A DNA stretch of 64,000 nucleotides from Anastrepha obliqua (lineage: Eukaryota; Arthropoda; Insecta; Diptera; Tephritidae). The position numbers and the translations under genes are program-made. The notes beneath the pieces were generated by a model that worked only from the letters and a program-made list of their open reading frames with translations, had not been told where the DNA came from and did not search any database. Location: the NCBI RefSeq assembly GCF_027943255.1, contig NC_072893.1, positions 3,968,001-4,032,000 on the forward strand, in the 5' to 3' direction. This document shows positions 35,001 through 46,863 of this stretch, piece by piece; position 1 is the stretch's first letter, and the number at the start of each line of letters is the position of its first letter.

Positions 35001-36810
35001 TGGCTTTCTGGTTTACCGTGGACTAGATAAGCTGCGCAGGCATTCTTTACAGGGTGGGTTCACACACACACATGCGGGCGCTGCCTTTGCAAAGGTCATC
35101 ATCAGCAGTTTTGCGCCTCCATCTAAGTTAGCTTGCGACACGCACATGTCCCGCCACTGTGCCGCTCCGCAGTAATCTACGTGTGCAAATATATTGCCCT
35201 GAAAGCACTTCATCATGCGACGGCTCATCTGCGTGTGTGCGTGTTTGAGTCTTATTATGCTCCATATAATTCGACATTCTCCATTTTGTATTCTTTATTT
35301 CTTATTTTATATATTTTGTTGTAATTTTTTATTTACCATTTTGATGGCTGCCTGCGTTGCATAGAATTGCGATTAGAGAACTCAGCTCAGTTCAACGCAA
35401 GTCATAAACATAAAGTTTACATGCAACAAACTGTGGCGGTGGCAGCTTGCAACAAAAATTCGATTATCGTTGAAGCATTAAAAATTGCTCGTACGCATTT
35501 AATCATCGGTCTCATCATCGGCAGCGCCATCAGCAGCACCAGCTCCAGCACTTGCAGTTGCAGCTTTACGCTTCGGCAAACTGTTTTGAGCCTCGCCTGC
35601 CACATTAAAAACTGTTATAGCACATTTTTGCCAATTGGAAATTGCTTGCCACAAGCGCATAAACACGCACACACACGCACGCACTCACGCCGAGAAAAAC
35701 TAAGTAACGCATTACACCTACAGTTCAAAGCAGTATACAGTAGCACTCACTATGGAATCTCGAAACGTCCACGCGATTGCGACCCAGCCCTTCAGCCGCC
35801 CCAGCCGTCTTGATGCTGGTTTACCGTTATTGCCAGGATATCTAAATTTATGTTCGCATAGTTGTAAAGTGTAAAATGAGATGCGTTGTTAGTTGTGTTG
35901 GTGTTGTTGTTCGTATTGTTGTTGTTGTGGCAACAAATACATCACCCTGCCTCACAATTACTCGTACCATCGTTCCCTGCGGCTGGTCTACGCACGCAAT
36001 GTTGCCGCCATTAATGTTGCAGTTTTGGTTATTTGGAATTTTATTTTTACGTCTTGACATAAATTGCTTAGATGAGTTTTTTAATCGAAAAATGCTCGAA
36101 ATGGTTGTGTAGATCGTTTACGACATGGCAAATGGCAAATGTGAAAAATACGGCCATCAGATGCGAGTTTAAGTAGCAATTCGTAGATGGAATAGAAAGC
36201 AGCGAGGGAGGTAATAATATTCCATTTAACCATAAATTGAGTCGAAGCTTCTTTTATATTTCCATAGCTGTTGGAATTTACATTGGAATGGCCTCCATGA
36301 GTAAATTGCTAAAAATCAGCAAGCGCCAACTACGACGGTCGTCAAAGCCGCTTGGTGCATGGCTACCATTCGAGTGATCCCGATCCCGCTCCAATGCTTT
36401 TTATGGACATGAGGCATCAATGTTGTAAGTTGTTTCTAATTGGGAATACCTACCGAGGCAAATAACAAACTGCTAAATGCATTTCTTTCCTAAATAAATA
36501 AGGATTTCATAAAAATCACCTGCCATTCGGAGGCGACTAAAGTCAGTAGTTCGCAGTAGTTCCACCAAATTGCAGGGCTTGGCTAAAAGAGATGTCAATT
36601 ACAACATCGCGGGTAGTACGGGGTGGTTAATATAATGGGGTGGTTAATATAATGTTTTTTTGTTGTTGTTGTTTTTTTTTTTTTTTTGTTTCTGTAGTGA
36701 TAGCACTTTTCAGCTGAAAATCCTGAGAGAACATAAGCATCATATCTCCGTGGGGCGTAAGGAAACTCTTTACGCTTGAAAAACGTTGAGAATTATTGCA
36801 AACCTAACGA
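32056..36810. other. Long non-coding interval, balanced base composition
   Basis: No frame resembles a protein family, although many short frames are open because the sequence is less AT-rich, especially 33050-34000, 34150-34500 and 34800-36050. It contains (GTT)n/(TTG)n near 35890-35930 and 36660-36690, and a 17-bp tandem duplication (36620-36653). No transposon signature was recognised before 36815. It could include promoter, untranslated exons or enhancers of a gene lying mostly outside the window. Confidence 0.45.
36620..36653. repeat. 17-bp tandem duplication
   Basis: GGGGTGGTTAATATAAT occurs twice, perfectly, at 36620-36636 and 36637-36653, followed by a T-rich (GTT)n tract. Confidence 0.9.
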
Positions 36811-36814
36811 TTTA

Positions 36815-36965
36815 GGCTCTTAAGGCAAATACCCAGCAATCCATTCGTGAGATAGAGCGAGACATTGTCGCAAAGATCTTGGAAAACTGGATTAAACGGA
36901 TACGCCATTGCGAAGCAAGCCGAGACAACCGCATGAATCAGATCGTTTTATTCTTGAAAGTCGTT
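36815..36965 (+). mobile_element. IS630/mariner transposase C-terminal remnant
   Basis: The + strand reads ALKANTQQSIREIERDIVA, then KILENWIKRIRHCEASRDNR, then MNQIVLF. This matches the C-terminal end of IS630/Tc1/mariner transposases (IxxI...VxENWxxRxxxCxxSRGGHxxxIIF). No upstream catalytic region was found. Confidence 0.65.
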
Positions 36966-37440
36966 TGAAAATATATCTCACATATTTGAAGAATGAGCTG
37001 TAAAAGTAGGGGCCTCTTCCTTCAAAATCTGCTAAATCAGATCATCAACAGACGACTGTACCAACTTGGTCATAGTTTCCTAAGTTTTGCTGATTCTCTT
37101 CGATAACACATTCATGGAGTTACAGTAGTGAGCATGACAGAATGCATGACGCTCAAATATTTATAATGCTTTTGGAGCTTTTTTTGAAGTGAAACTTCTT
37201 TAGCGGTCTGATATTTGAGCGAGAATGGAGAGTGAATTGGAAAAAATGTAACGATTAGAGATTTCGTTACGCGAGAGAGAAAAAAAGATACAACGTAGAG
37301 AGAAGGAGAAAGAGAGCTCTACATTTTCTATACCTAAGACATAGGCTTCGTTGTAAGACAGAGTATACAGATATATAACATAGAGAAAAAAAGAAGGAGA
37401 GCTATACATCATATACAGCGGTACCAATCGATGACGCACA

Positions 37441-38530
37441 TCAACAATCCCGCTTAACAACAACAAAACGATTAACGCTAAACGATCATATTTACCATTA
37501 GTTTGTGCTTGTGCGACGACCATTCACAAGTCTCAGGGAAGCACGTATTCTGAAGTTGTTTACGAATATGATAAAAAAAAATTCGCAATCATTAGTTTAC
37601 GTTGCTTTATCTCGAGTCACTTGTGTTGAAGGCTTGTGGATTATAACGAACGGAAATGATTTTAGATTCTACCATGGTCGACGAGCATCAGTCAGTACGT
37701 CTCATTTACAAGATGAATTCCGGAGACTATCGTTAAATAGACTGGAAACTGTGGATAAACAAATAATCGATTTCATGACTCAGAGAAGAGGGCTATCTGT
37801 ATATACTCTTAATTGTCAGAGCCTACGAGCACATTCCGCAGATTTAACAGACTCTGTCATCCGCAAGTCGAGTATAGTACTTTTGTCCGAAGCTTGGTTA
37901 AACGATAACGAGAATATTAGTATACCTAATTTCAATTGCGTCATCAAATATAAGTGACTAAATGTTAGAGCTGGCGGTGTGGCAATCTACCACAATCAAG
38001 ATGATAGCGTAAATATCGTCACACCAAACATGGAAATGACTGCAAGGCAGTCTCAGTCATATTCATCAACAGTCACACCAGTTGGCGATGTTTGCATTGC
38101 AGAATGTCAAACGCTGAATGGAAAAACTATTGTCATAGCCGCCATCTATATCTCACCGAACCAAAATCTTGATGACATAATATATTTCATTCACCGCTCA
38201 CTACTGGTTTACAGCCACGCAGGTGCAAATGCACTTGGAAGAGGCGAAGACAAAATTCCATTGATTCTCGGGGGAGATTTCGACGTAAATTTCGGATCCA
38301 ATGATTCTTTGCCGTTGATTCAATTTCTTCGAGAAACATTCAGTTTGCAGATAAACAATAACCCTAAAGAATCAACAACAAAATCCGGAACTACACTAGA
38401 AGCAATTTTCACTCGTTATCTAGAAAATATTGAATCACGTACATATATTTCATATTTCAGCTATCATAAACCAATTATATCAGTATTACCAATTGAACCA
38501 CCAACAGATGATAGCATAATGCATATATAG
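37441..38530 (+). pseudogene. Helentron-type helicase tail fused to endonuclease domain
   Basis: The first block, CATTIHKSQGSTYSEVVYEY then QSLVYVALSRVTCVEGLWI, is the C-terminal end (motifs V and VI) of a Pif1-like helicase as found in Helitrons. NGNDFRFYHGRR follows, and directly after it, in the same frame, is an apurinic-type endonuclease: YTLNCQSLRAHSADL, LLSEAWLND, GGVAIYH, ILGGDFDVNFGSN, FSYHKPI. A helicase joined to such an endonuclease is the arrangement of Helentrons (Helitron2). Lesions: one extra A in the A9 run at 37573-37581, and a TGA at 37955-37957 within the endonuclease. GDFD replaces the usual GDFN, so a catalytic Asn is Asp. The frame ends with a TAG at 38528. Rep and most of the helicase are missing. 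Confidence 0.8.
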
Positions 38531-38616
38531 TTAATAAAATCGAATTTTAGTTACACAATTTTTATACTGTTGTATTTCTTTTGAAATTTTCCCTGTCTCC
38601 TTCTCTTCCTCTCTCG

Positions 38617-38648
<32 letters not shown>

Positions 38649-40019
38649 TATTCACACACAGAAGTTTCACTTCTACCACGTGTACGATGCTGCACATGAT
38701 TTTTTTTAATGTTATTTGATCCTTAGAAACCAAATTTTCAAACTATTTACAAAGTTTAGAAAAAATCATTTAATTAATTTGTAGTTTTATAGCTTTTGTT
38801 TGGTATAATGAAGTACAAGTTTTAAGCTGCCAAAAATTGCATTGATTTAAAAAAAATTTTTTGTAACTGCCTTGCGCATTTTTTGGCAATTTCCGCATAC
38901 ATTTTTAAGTAGAACAAAGTGTAAAAACCACCAGGAAAAAAATTATTAAAACTTCATGAAATATGTTACTGCGTAATGAAAATTTATTCAATTTATATTG
39001 TAAAACTTAAAAGCTTGATTTATATGGGTTTTGTTAAAGAATGAACAAATTAAAAAAAAAATAAAACAAAAGATTAAACAAAAATTTTACCATGAAAAAC
39101 ATTGTAAATATTAAAAAAAAATCTGCATGCGCTCAGTAATGCTCGCCACTGTGAGCCTCACTGCCGGTAATGATGTCTAGCCTTACTTTGTTCTAACGAC
39201 TTAGACGAGACATCCGGCTGCTATTGCGTTGATGCTCCCGTGACGTTTTTCGTTATTTTCGGCGCTCACTAAAAGGCACGAGCTTTATCATCAGTAAGAT
39301 GATGGTTTTTAGTTTTTAAACGACTTTATACCATTTGCGCTTTTAGTTCTTTATACCACTCATTTTGACTCACACTGACATTATCGACTCTGTGTGGGCA
39401 ATCCTTAATATTTTCAATACCTCTCTCCATGATATTTTGTTAGAAAAAACAATTTCACAATAACTCAAGCGCAGCTCATTTGAAAGAGGGGATCCGGAAA
39501 CATTTTGTACAGAATTATAAAAGAATCAACATGGCTAATTAGCCATATATCAAGAAATGTTATCTTCACTAGTTAGTTGATTTCTGAGTAGCCGCTTGGA
39601 GAACAAGCAAGAAAATCGGGCTGACATGCCTAAAATAATATTGCATGCCTAAACGAACTCTGCAAAACAATCCTGCACTCTTACACTAACGGTATGCACT
39701 TCATTTACATAGAGCTTATGCATTTAGTAAAACAGTTAAACATTAAACTGTATTTAAGACGATATCACCAATGTAAAACGGCACTTAGAATAAACGTGTA
39801 AACCAGATCGACACAAGTTTTCTTTCTTCGCGCGGAAATACTGTTACAGATATTCTTAAAACACATTGCTAAAAATTTCCGATAGAGTGGTGAAATAAGA
39901 GAATATATTCTATCCCTGAATGCAAAGTCTCTTCTCCTCCAACAAAATAGAAATGAGTTCTAAGTTCAGCAAACTGCCAATTCTGTCTACGTTCATAATC
40001 AAACATAGCACTACAGCTC
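38531..40019. other. No gene; (CT)n microsatellite
   Basis: A (CT)n tract lies at about 38597-38650, just after the Helentron coding end. The remainder is very AT-rich up to 39120 and has no protein-like frame. The 3' terminus of the Helentron may lie here, but no hairpin or terminal motif could be assigned. Confidence 0.45.
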
Positions 40020-40900
40020 GGTATGCGCCTTAACTTGCTTCACAATTTTTCTCCGTGCAACTCGGTCCATACCCATACTACGGTAGATGCTATGCTTCTT
40101 AGATCTACCTCAACGTCGTCAAACATTCTTTTCGGCGGTCGCCCTCTTCGCTTCTCACCATACATGCATTCATCCAAAAGTTTGCGATGTATTCTTTCAT
40201 CTGGCATTCTGCCTACGAGTCCTAGCAATCGGATGCCCTGCTATGCTATGTAACAAGCCGCACTATGTTTTCACCTTGAAGGAATGCCTCTAGCTCGTTA
40301 TTATATCTGATGCGATAGAGCTGATTTTCTTCTTGTTCTCAATCCAGTATTCTTCTCAGTACTGTTCTTCCCAATATGCTTAATTATGTAATTGTATCTG
40401 CTTTGAATGTCCACGTTTCAGATCCATATGTAGCCATTGGTCGAATCAGTGCTTTATACATTTTGATTTTCGTTTTCCTACCCAAGAGTTTGCAGCCTAC
40501 CCACGTTATTGGATCGTTGCATCACCTGTCCTACTTATATACCAATTGTAAAGTGGCGCTTTTCTCAAAGTGTTAAGTCTTACGAAGTATTTCGTTTAGC
40601 TTCGATCTTTAATCCAAAAAATTTTGCTTTTATTTGTTTGGAATACTTCTTTTAGAACATTCATATTTCGCGTGAGGATGACTAGGTCATCAGCAAAGCC
40701 ACATATTTGGAAAGTTTTGGTGAATAAATCAGGCGCTTTACCTTGTAATATCAATGTTGCATCCATTCTTGGTATAACCTCAGATTGTCATATACATATG
40801 TTTTGGAGGACTTAACAAGACATTTTGTTTTCTGTTGACCTTGACTGCGTTCTTCTAAGAACTCTCGGATTTGGACTAAAGTTCCTCCTCTAATTCCGAA
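40020..40900 (-). mobile_element. RTE-like reverse transcriptase fragment
   Basis: Minus-strand translation begins with QICGFADDLVILTRNMNVL (FADD catalytic site, near 40690) and continues in several frames to ARTRRQNARRK. The last part is an open frame, 40228-40040: LLGLVGRMPDERIHRKLLDE followed by GEKRRGRPPKRMFDDVEVD, the C-terminal GHVxRM...GxRxRGRPxKRWxDxVxxD motif. Multiple stops make it inactive. It lacks everything upstream of the palm. Confidence 0.75.
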
Positions 40901-41389
40901 TGCGGTAAAATCACTTTATCTCTATAATAAACGATGAAATATCGTAGATTGCTGCTGATTCTAACACTGCTAGGCATCTAAAGAAGTCACAATTTAGACA
41001 GAGATACTGCGTTCTGCCAAAAGCAGAGACAATGTTCAACTCGTTTTTTTCTTCACAAGTTGGTTCCGTGGTCCATCCATTGTTATTGCCGTGCATGATG
41101 TAGACCAACCTGAGTTGCTTGGGGATAAATCAGTTCTCCTCCAGCTCATCAGCATATAATTTTCAGGAATGAATCTGTGTCCAGGGGCTCAGACAACATT
41201 CATGGTGCACCGCTTAGCCAGCTCATTTATAATAGCTCTACATTCAATCGCTATTACTCTGAGAGGCTTTATATAAAATGTTCAACTTAAACTATGAGGT
41301 GTTTAATTTTCTTCTAACCTTGATATATCAATGCGAATGTTTTTATTTTATCTTAATCGGGTTTTTTTTTTCGTTGTAAAGGTGGCACA
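40901..41389. other. No feature seen
   Basis: Possibly eroded LINE sequence on the minus strand, but no motif is good enough to claim. Confidence 0.35.
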
Positions 41390-41830
41390 AAAGCCGAAGT
41401 GTGGGGCTTACCTTTCGTCTCACTGCACTAAGAACTCATCCATGCTCCATTTTTCTTTGTCCGCGGAACTACCGTTAAGTATTGCTTCGCGGAGAGAAAG
41501 CCACTTATTGCTAATAACGCAACTTTGTGATGGTTTTATTTGCTACATTGCGAACAAAGGACCAGTTTTCTTTTACCTCAAACTTAATATCAACCAGTGG
41601 CTTCCCTACTTTATTGCTCAGGTACCTTTTTGGTTTCAAACTGCGTTCAGAGTTTTCAATAACGTAATTTGCACAGAAGGTGCAGTGTGGATCGTCTTTA
41701 TGTCCATAATTAATCAAATACAATTTTAAGCATCCGAGTCCTGTTAATATTTGTATTAGCTGGAAATTCACTTCCCTTATTCATACAGAAAGAACCAGGC
41801 GATAGGTTCCACGTCATTTCAGTGAACTGC
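41390..41830 (-). mobile_element. R1-like LINE C-terminal fragment
   Basis: The minus-strand frame 41771-41511 reads MNFQLIQILTGLGCLKLYLI then YGHKDDPHCTFCANYVIENSE, the post-RT region of R1-group LINEs (xxQxLTGHGCFxxYLxxxGxxxxxxCxxCxxxxExxEH). Continuing frames extend beyond both ends. Short and frame-broken. Confidence 0.65.
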
Positions 41831-42089
41831 TGCACCGGCTCTGTCATTTTTGTCAACAACTCTGCCTCACTGCTTGACGATTCACCTTATTTTTTGAGGA
41901 TTTAGTCACCTCAGGTTAGGTTTGGTTAAATGGCTGCCCTTGCTTGGGACCCACTTGAACAAATGTCCAAAATTCGTCTCTTTTGATACCATACAAGGGA
42001 AAGGAGCAGGGAAGGAAGAAGGAGCCTGGATTGTCTATTAGGTGTAACCCAGATATTACAAGCGCTGCTTCTTCTGATGTAGTACGGAA

Positions 42090-42380
42090 GACGCTACAAA
42101 GTCTTATACCGGAAAGCCGGTAAAGGGATCTCAAGCAGAGGTGCACAGTACAGAAGAACACTCCTTACCACGTTTGCGTACAGCAGCCTATGTTGTTGTT
42201 GGGGAGCTCCCGAGCTCACCATGAGCCGAGATAGTGCCACTGCTACTTTTACAGCTTTCTCTGCTACATACTCAATATGAGGCTTAAATGTTAGCCTATC
42301 ATCAAATGCCCATTTGAGGACTGCTTTTGAGACGATTTCATATAACCCGATTGTGATATTAAAGACCTCACGCACGTTTC
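42090..42380 (-). mobile_element. R1-like LINE reverse transcriptase fragment
   Basis: The minus-strand frame 42375-42094 contains FDDRLTFKPHIEYVAEKAVK, then VAVALSRLMVSSGAPQQQHR and VLLYCAPL. This matches the thumb region of R1-type reverse transcriptases (IDDRLxFxxHxxYxxxKAxKxxxALSRxMPNxGGPxxxRRRLL). It lies a short distance upstream, in sense order, of 41390-41830 and may be part of the same broken element. Confidence 0.7.
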
Positions 42381-44395
42381 TGCTGTTTTATTTTGAGCTA
42401 ATTCGAGACCTCACTTCTGCCTGCCAGGTCTTGATTTGTTATTTTGCCATTGGAGTATGCCAGAGAGATTGCAAGTCCTCGCAATTCTTATATTCCTCGT
42501 ATTAGCCCAATGGATGTGACTAAAAAATGAACTGGTGTGTTCAGGTATCTACATAAATATCTCTGCATGCATACTTGCATTTATGCGCGCGAGTTTGTAG
42601 TTAAGTGATATAATAAATAATTCGAAACTGTGAATTGCTTATTCTGGTTAATGTTTATTCTGGTTAACATCGTTGTTGAAACATTGCGTTTGTGGACAAA
42701 TGGACAAATTACTTTGAGGTGAATGCAAAAGCAGCTACAAATAAACCACAATAAGAATAACGCAAACACAAGCAAATACGATGGGCAACTGAAAATTAAA
42801 CAACAACAACAACAATTAGGTATACAGCAAAAATTAATTCAACGAAATAGTGCAATCGCATCAAAGAAGTGCGCAAAGTACGAAAAAAGGAAGAAAAAAA
42901 TTTGCAGAAAAACAAAAACAGAACCGTTATTGCACCGAAACGCAAATGCACTTTAGATGCGATGGTTGAACAGCCAATGCTCGGACGTTTTCGATTGCCA
43001 TTTGTGCGTTGTGGCTAGTTGCACATTACGGGCGAACGAGCAGCGCGCCGATTTGGGCAGAGAAACCGGTGACGACATTGTGTGGCAGTGCGGCAGTGCG
43101 ACGGTACAGCGGATGCGGCCGGCGGCTAATGGCAGCGAAGCCAGCAGGAGCAGGAGGTAGTTCAACTCGCTCGGCAAAATGAGTGGCAAATATTTAATTA
43201 CACCACAGCTTTATGCATTTTTAAAATCAATTAAGTTATTTTGAGTTTTCTGCTTTTTATTTTTGCGAGTTTTTGGATAAATTAAGCTACACACATAGGA
43301 TCAGCGCGCGTTTTTTATTTATGCGCTAAAGAAAAAACAACATTCGTGCATGCAAACACACACACAGGCATGCACACACATACACTCATAGGCTAATTGC
43401 AGTGAAAGTTGCAGCGAATGCTGTTTGGAGAGAGGGCGGCGAGGTGATTTGTTGAGGTCGTAGGTGAGCTGGGTAGATACAATTTAATTATAACAAAATA
43501 TTTGATTGGATATTGTAAACACGCTCGGAGGACATAAAAACCAATTCAATCAAAATACTCAGCCGAACAGCCAAGGGAAGCGATGTGAACTTAAATATTA
43601 AACATCTACTAAAGCGAAGGAGTTAAAGCCAATTTGCAGGCTCGAAGAAATTTTGTTTTCCTTTTGAATTTTCTTGTTTCTTTTCTGCTGTATAGCCACT
43701 GCATCACAAATTTAGCTAAAAAGCGTGCAAAGCGACGGCGGAATAACGTGTCGATGCTTGTGGGTCAGAGTGACCCACACAAAACACTTGAACTGCTCAT
43801 AATGTAAATTCATGTAAGCGCTCAGTTAAAATGCAACAACTCAACCGCAAAAGCCACTTTGGTCACACGCTCGAATCCACTTGACGGGCTTCGACGTGAG
43901 GCAAGTGCAAAACGTCAGATGGGCTACCAAAATCAGTGGCTCCCAGCCGCGGCCACTTGACTGCGAAGTGAATTGTAGCAAAGCGTACAAAACACTCAGC
44001 GGTGCGGCAGCAAGCACACAAAGCACTCAGTCACTCGACCAGCAAATTGGTGCAAACACATTGCTTATGGCCAGCTAACTGTGGCAAGTGGCTAAAAGTC
44101 GCCCAAAATGGCTAATTCGTATGCAAAATGCCATGCGAAAAATAAAAAACTCAGAACACAGGAAGGCTTTCGCAAAGCAAATGAAAGGACATGTGAATGG
44201 GGGTAGTTGAGTGCAATGGAATCTACTGACGGATTGCAACCGAAAGAAGGAGTTCGTTTAACTGTTACAGACGTTTTTTAGTAGTGTCACAACCCCTACA
44301 GCACCATTTATTGGGCTTCTAAGAAATTCTACTAAAAAAAATCCGAAAGTCTGTCTCTTTTTTCCTTGAACATACTCCGTAGGCGACTTGGGACT
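42381..44395. other. Non-coding interval, unique-looking
   Basis: No protein-like frame. (CAA)n lies near 42802-42815 and CA-rich repeats near 43355-43385. Base composition is balanced from 42950 to 44170. It could contain regulatory or untranslated sequence; nothing specific was identified. Confidence 0.45.
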
Positions 44396-44399
44396 ATCA

Positions 44400-44656
44400 T
44401 CCAGAAGTTCCCAAGTTCGAGACCGTATGCATAAAACACCAAACGAAAGAAAAAAAAGTTGTTTCTAATAGCCGTCGCTTCCGGGTGGATAATGGCAAGC
44501 CTCCGAGTGTAATTCTGCCTTGTAAAGATTCCTCATAAAAAACTATCTGCCGATCGGAGTCGACATATAACTGTATGTCCCTCGGTTTGACGGAAAATGT
44601 CAAGACACGCACCCTAAATAGGATGTAAGGGCCAATTATATTCATATATACTTTTA
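44400..44656 (+). mobile_element. tRNA-derived SINE, 5'-truncated
   Basis: Starts in the tRNA half with a B-box-like CAAGTTCGAGACC (44412) and continues with the SINE body: TTTCTAATAGCCGTCGCTTC, CCTCCGAGTGTAATTCTGCC, CCTCATAAAAAACTATCTGC, CGGAGTCGAC. The tail includes GGGCCAATTATATTCATATA. This is the copy with the longest 3' part. Confidence 0.78.
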
Positions 44657-45929
44657 TGTAGATGATTATTGGGTCTGCCAACCATATTGTTGTGTAAGTG
44701 GACCCGTGATATGATTTCTAAAATAACAAAAAGATACGAGTATATTTAAGAAAGGGCTCTCTAATAGCTGTTGTCGATGTTGAAAGCCTATAGGCCCAGA
44801 TATTTGGGTTTCTAATAATAGCCTACTTTATTTCAATTAGGAATGGATTCAATTTAAAAGAGTCTTACCCATCAATGAAATATTCGGTAGCCTTGACTCA
44901 GATTCCGCTCTCCCGAGTTCTCGTTTTGGCTGAATTCTTTACTTTACTTACTCTTAGTCAAGTCAAATTGGTATTACTGTTTCCATAGTCGTAGACTCAA
45001 TAAGTGAAATGAGGAATGAAAAATATGGAATTAGAGGGTGAGAGAGATTTAATGTTGATTAAATTTTTTTTTTAAATTGGCAAATGATAGGAAATCATCA
45101 ATTTTGCCACTAAAGAAAGCTAATGGCCGATGTCCTTCTCCTAAGCCGTCTCCGAACGGCAAATGGTTTTCTATGAGGAGCTTTTTTATGGCTGTAGAAA
45201 AAAACTTTAGTTATCAATTCGTGTTTCAAACGAAAGCTTTAATATTTTCTTATATCTTTAATCTTTCTGTTTTCAAAAAATGTTATTAAAATTTTTTTGA
45301 GAAATGTGTTTAATTTGTTATTGTTGTTGCAATCAAATGGTAATGTCTTTTTTTAATTTGTATGCTACTAAATGTCTTTATTAAAATCCATTATTTTTAC
45401 TAAAAATATATTTTTTTATTACAAAAAATTTCTGGTTGCGTGTCTGCTAAAAAGACTATATGTGTGAGCTCCAGTTAGTAACATCTTATCGTGCAATGAA
45501 CTCTGATATCTTGTACTCATATGCTGCCTGGGACCAAGAATGACACCAAACCCCAGTATGGAACGTATGTAAAATGCTTATTTTAAGTAGTTTGCCTCAC
45601 AGCCCGCCGTGCATAACGAACTAACTCCTTTTCAAATTCTTTGCACCGGAATCTTAAACCATCCTATTCGGTTTGTCGATGCTTTTGTGAAAGACACCGA
45701 AGACTTTATGTTCACATTGTGCTGATTTCTTTGGAAAGCAACAAGCGTTACAGACGGGCGGTAGCGAAGATAAGTTGGACTACACTCATGTAACAGTTCT
45801 CAGGTAAGTGAGACTATAAGACTATCAGATTATCAGACTATCTTAGTTGCTCTCTCGAACTGAGTGGACTTTTTCATCAACTTCTCAATTAATACCTAAT
45901 GAGTTGTTCAACAGAACTAAACGAATTAC
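44657..45929. other. No gene; short SINE 3' fragment at 45143-45194 (minus)
   Basis: AAGCCGTCTCCGAACGGCAAA followed by TATGAGGAGCTTTTTTATGG (45143-45194) is the inverted SINE 3' body. Nothing else was recognised in this stretch. Confidence 0.55.
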
Positions 45930-45939
45930 TAGGTTGTTC

Positions 45940-46762
45940 AATAAGTTTTGTGGTTCGATAAGAAAAACACAATTTCTTGTAATATGGTTATAATGGTTTG
46001 AAAGGCTCTTTATAATTCCGTATAGTCTCCCGGAACATCAATACACTTGTTCCAAAGTGATTTCAATTTACTTATTCCATCACTGAAGCGAGGATCTGGA
46101 AGGGCTGCAAAATACACTTTTGTGATCCTCATCAACTAATTGAAAACGCTTTCCATGCATACATTTTTCTAGATCTGGAACCAGATAGAAGTCGCAAGGG
46201 GCCAAATCTGGTGAACACGGTGGATGCTCGAACAATTCGAACTTTAATTCATGGATTTTAGCCATTGTCAAAATGCTCTTGCGACACGGTGCATTGCCCT
46301 GATGAAATAGATTTTTTTTACTGAGTCTTTTTTCACAAATTTCTCCTCCAGCCGGTCTAAAAGGTTCCAATATTCAGAATTTATTGTTTTACCAGTTCGC
46401 AAAAAATTCTCTAACAAAATTTCTTTCACATCTCAAAAAACCAATTTCTGGACACGTACTCGTTTTGTAGCCAAAGAACAAGGTACACACCACTCTTTAG
46501 CCTCTTATTTTGATTTATTAACATGGTGATAGACTTAAGTCTCATCCATAAAACGCTCTAAATGTTGCTAAGAAAGTCACATTTGAATGTGTTTTTTTTT
46601 TTCAATTGTTAGCAAATGCGGCGCCGATTGTGGGCACAGCTTTCTGAGACCCAATGCTTCAGTCCAAATATTGCTCACACTGCCCAAGGCTTCTATTAAA
46701 TCTCTTTCACTCACTCGACGATTTTCCAATACAATGTCCTGTATTTTCTAAGATTTCTGGAT
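45940..46762 (-). pseudogene. Mariner transposase remnant, catalytic Asp lost
   Basis: The low-coordinate end shows a mariner-type terminus (CTAGGTTGTTCAATAAGTTT near 45951). Minus-strand frame 46370-46080 reads KKNLFHQGNAPCRKSILTMA, then FELFEHPPCSPDLAPCDFYL and KCMHGKRF. Mariners have HQDNAPxH and SPDLAPxD; here the first Asp is Gly (GGC for GAC), which would abolish catalysis. Upstream sense sequence (DIVLENRRVSERDLIEALGS, SVSNIWTEALGLRK) is recognisable to about 46735, with frameshifts. The 5' end is replaced by a SINE head at 46765-46808. Confidence 0.82.
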
Positions 46763-46764
46763 AC

Positions 46765-46808
46765 CTCCGAATGGTAATCACACACCAACCCATTCGGCTA
46801 CGGAGGCC
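46765..46808 (-). mobile_element. SINE head fragment
   Basis: CGAATGGTAATCACACACCA followed by CATTCGGCTACGGAGGCCGA is the inverse of the SINE tRNA-like 5' half. Only about 45 bp remain, abutting the mariner remnant. Confidence 0.6.
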
Positions 46809-46863
46809 GATGTTCTGCATATTATAATAAAAAAACACTCGTGGGATAAAAATATATAATAAA

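Noticed and set aside
38597..38650. CRISPR-like or satellite array
   Set aside because: It is a simple (CT)n microsatellite without spacers.
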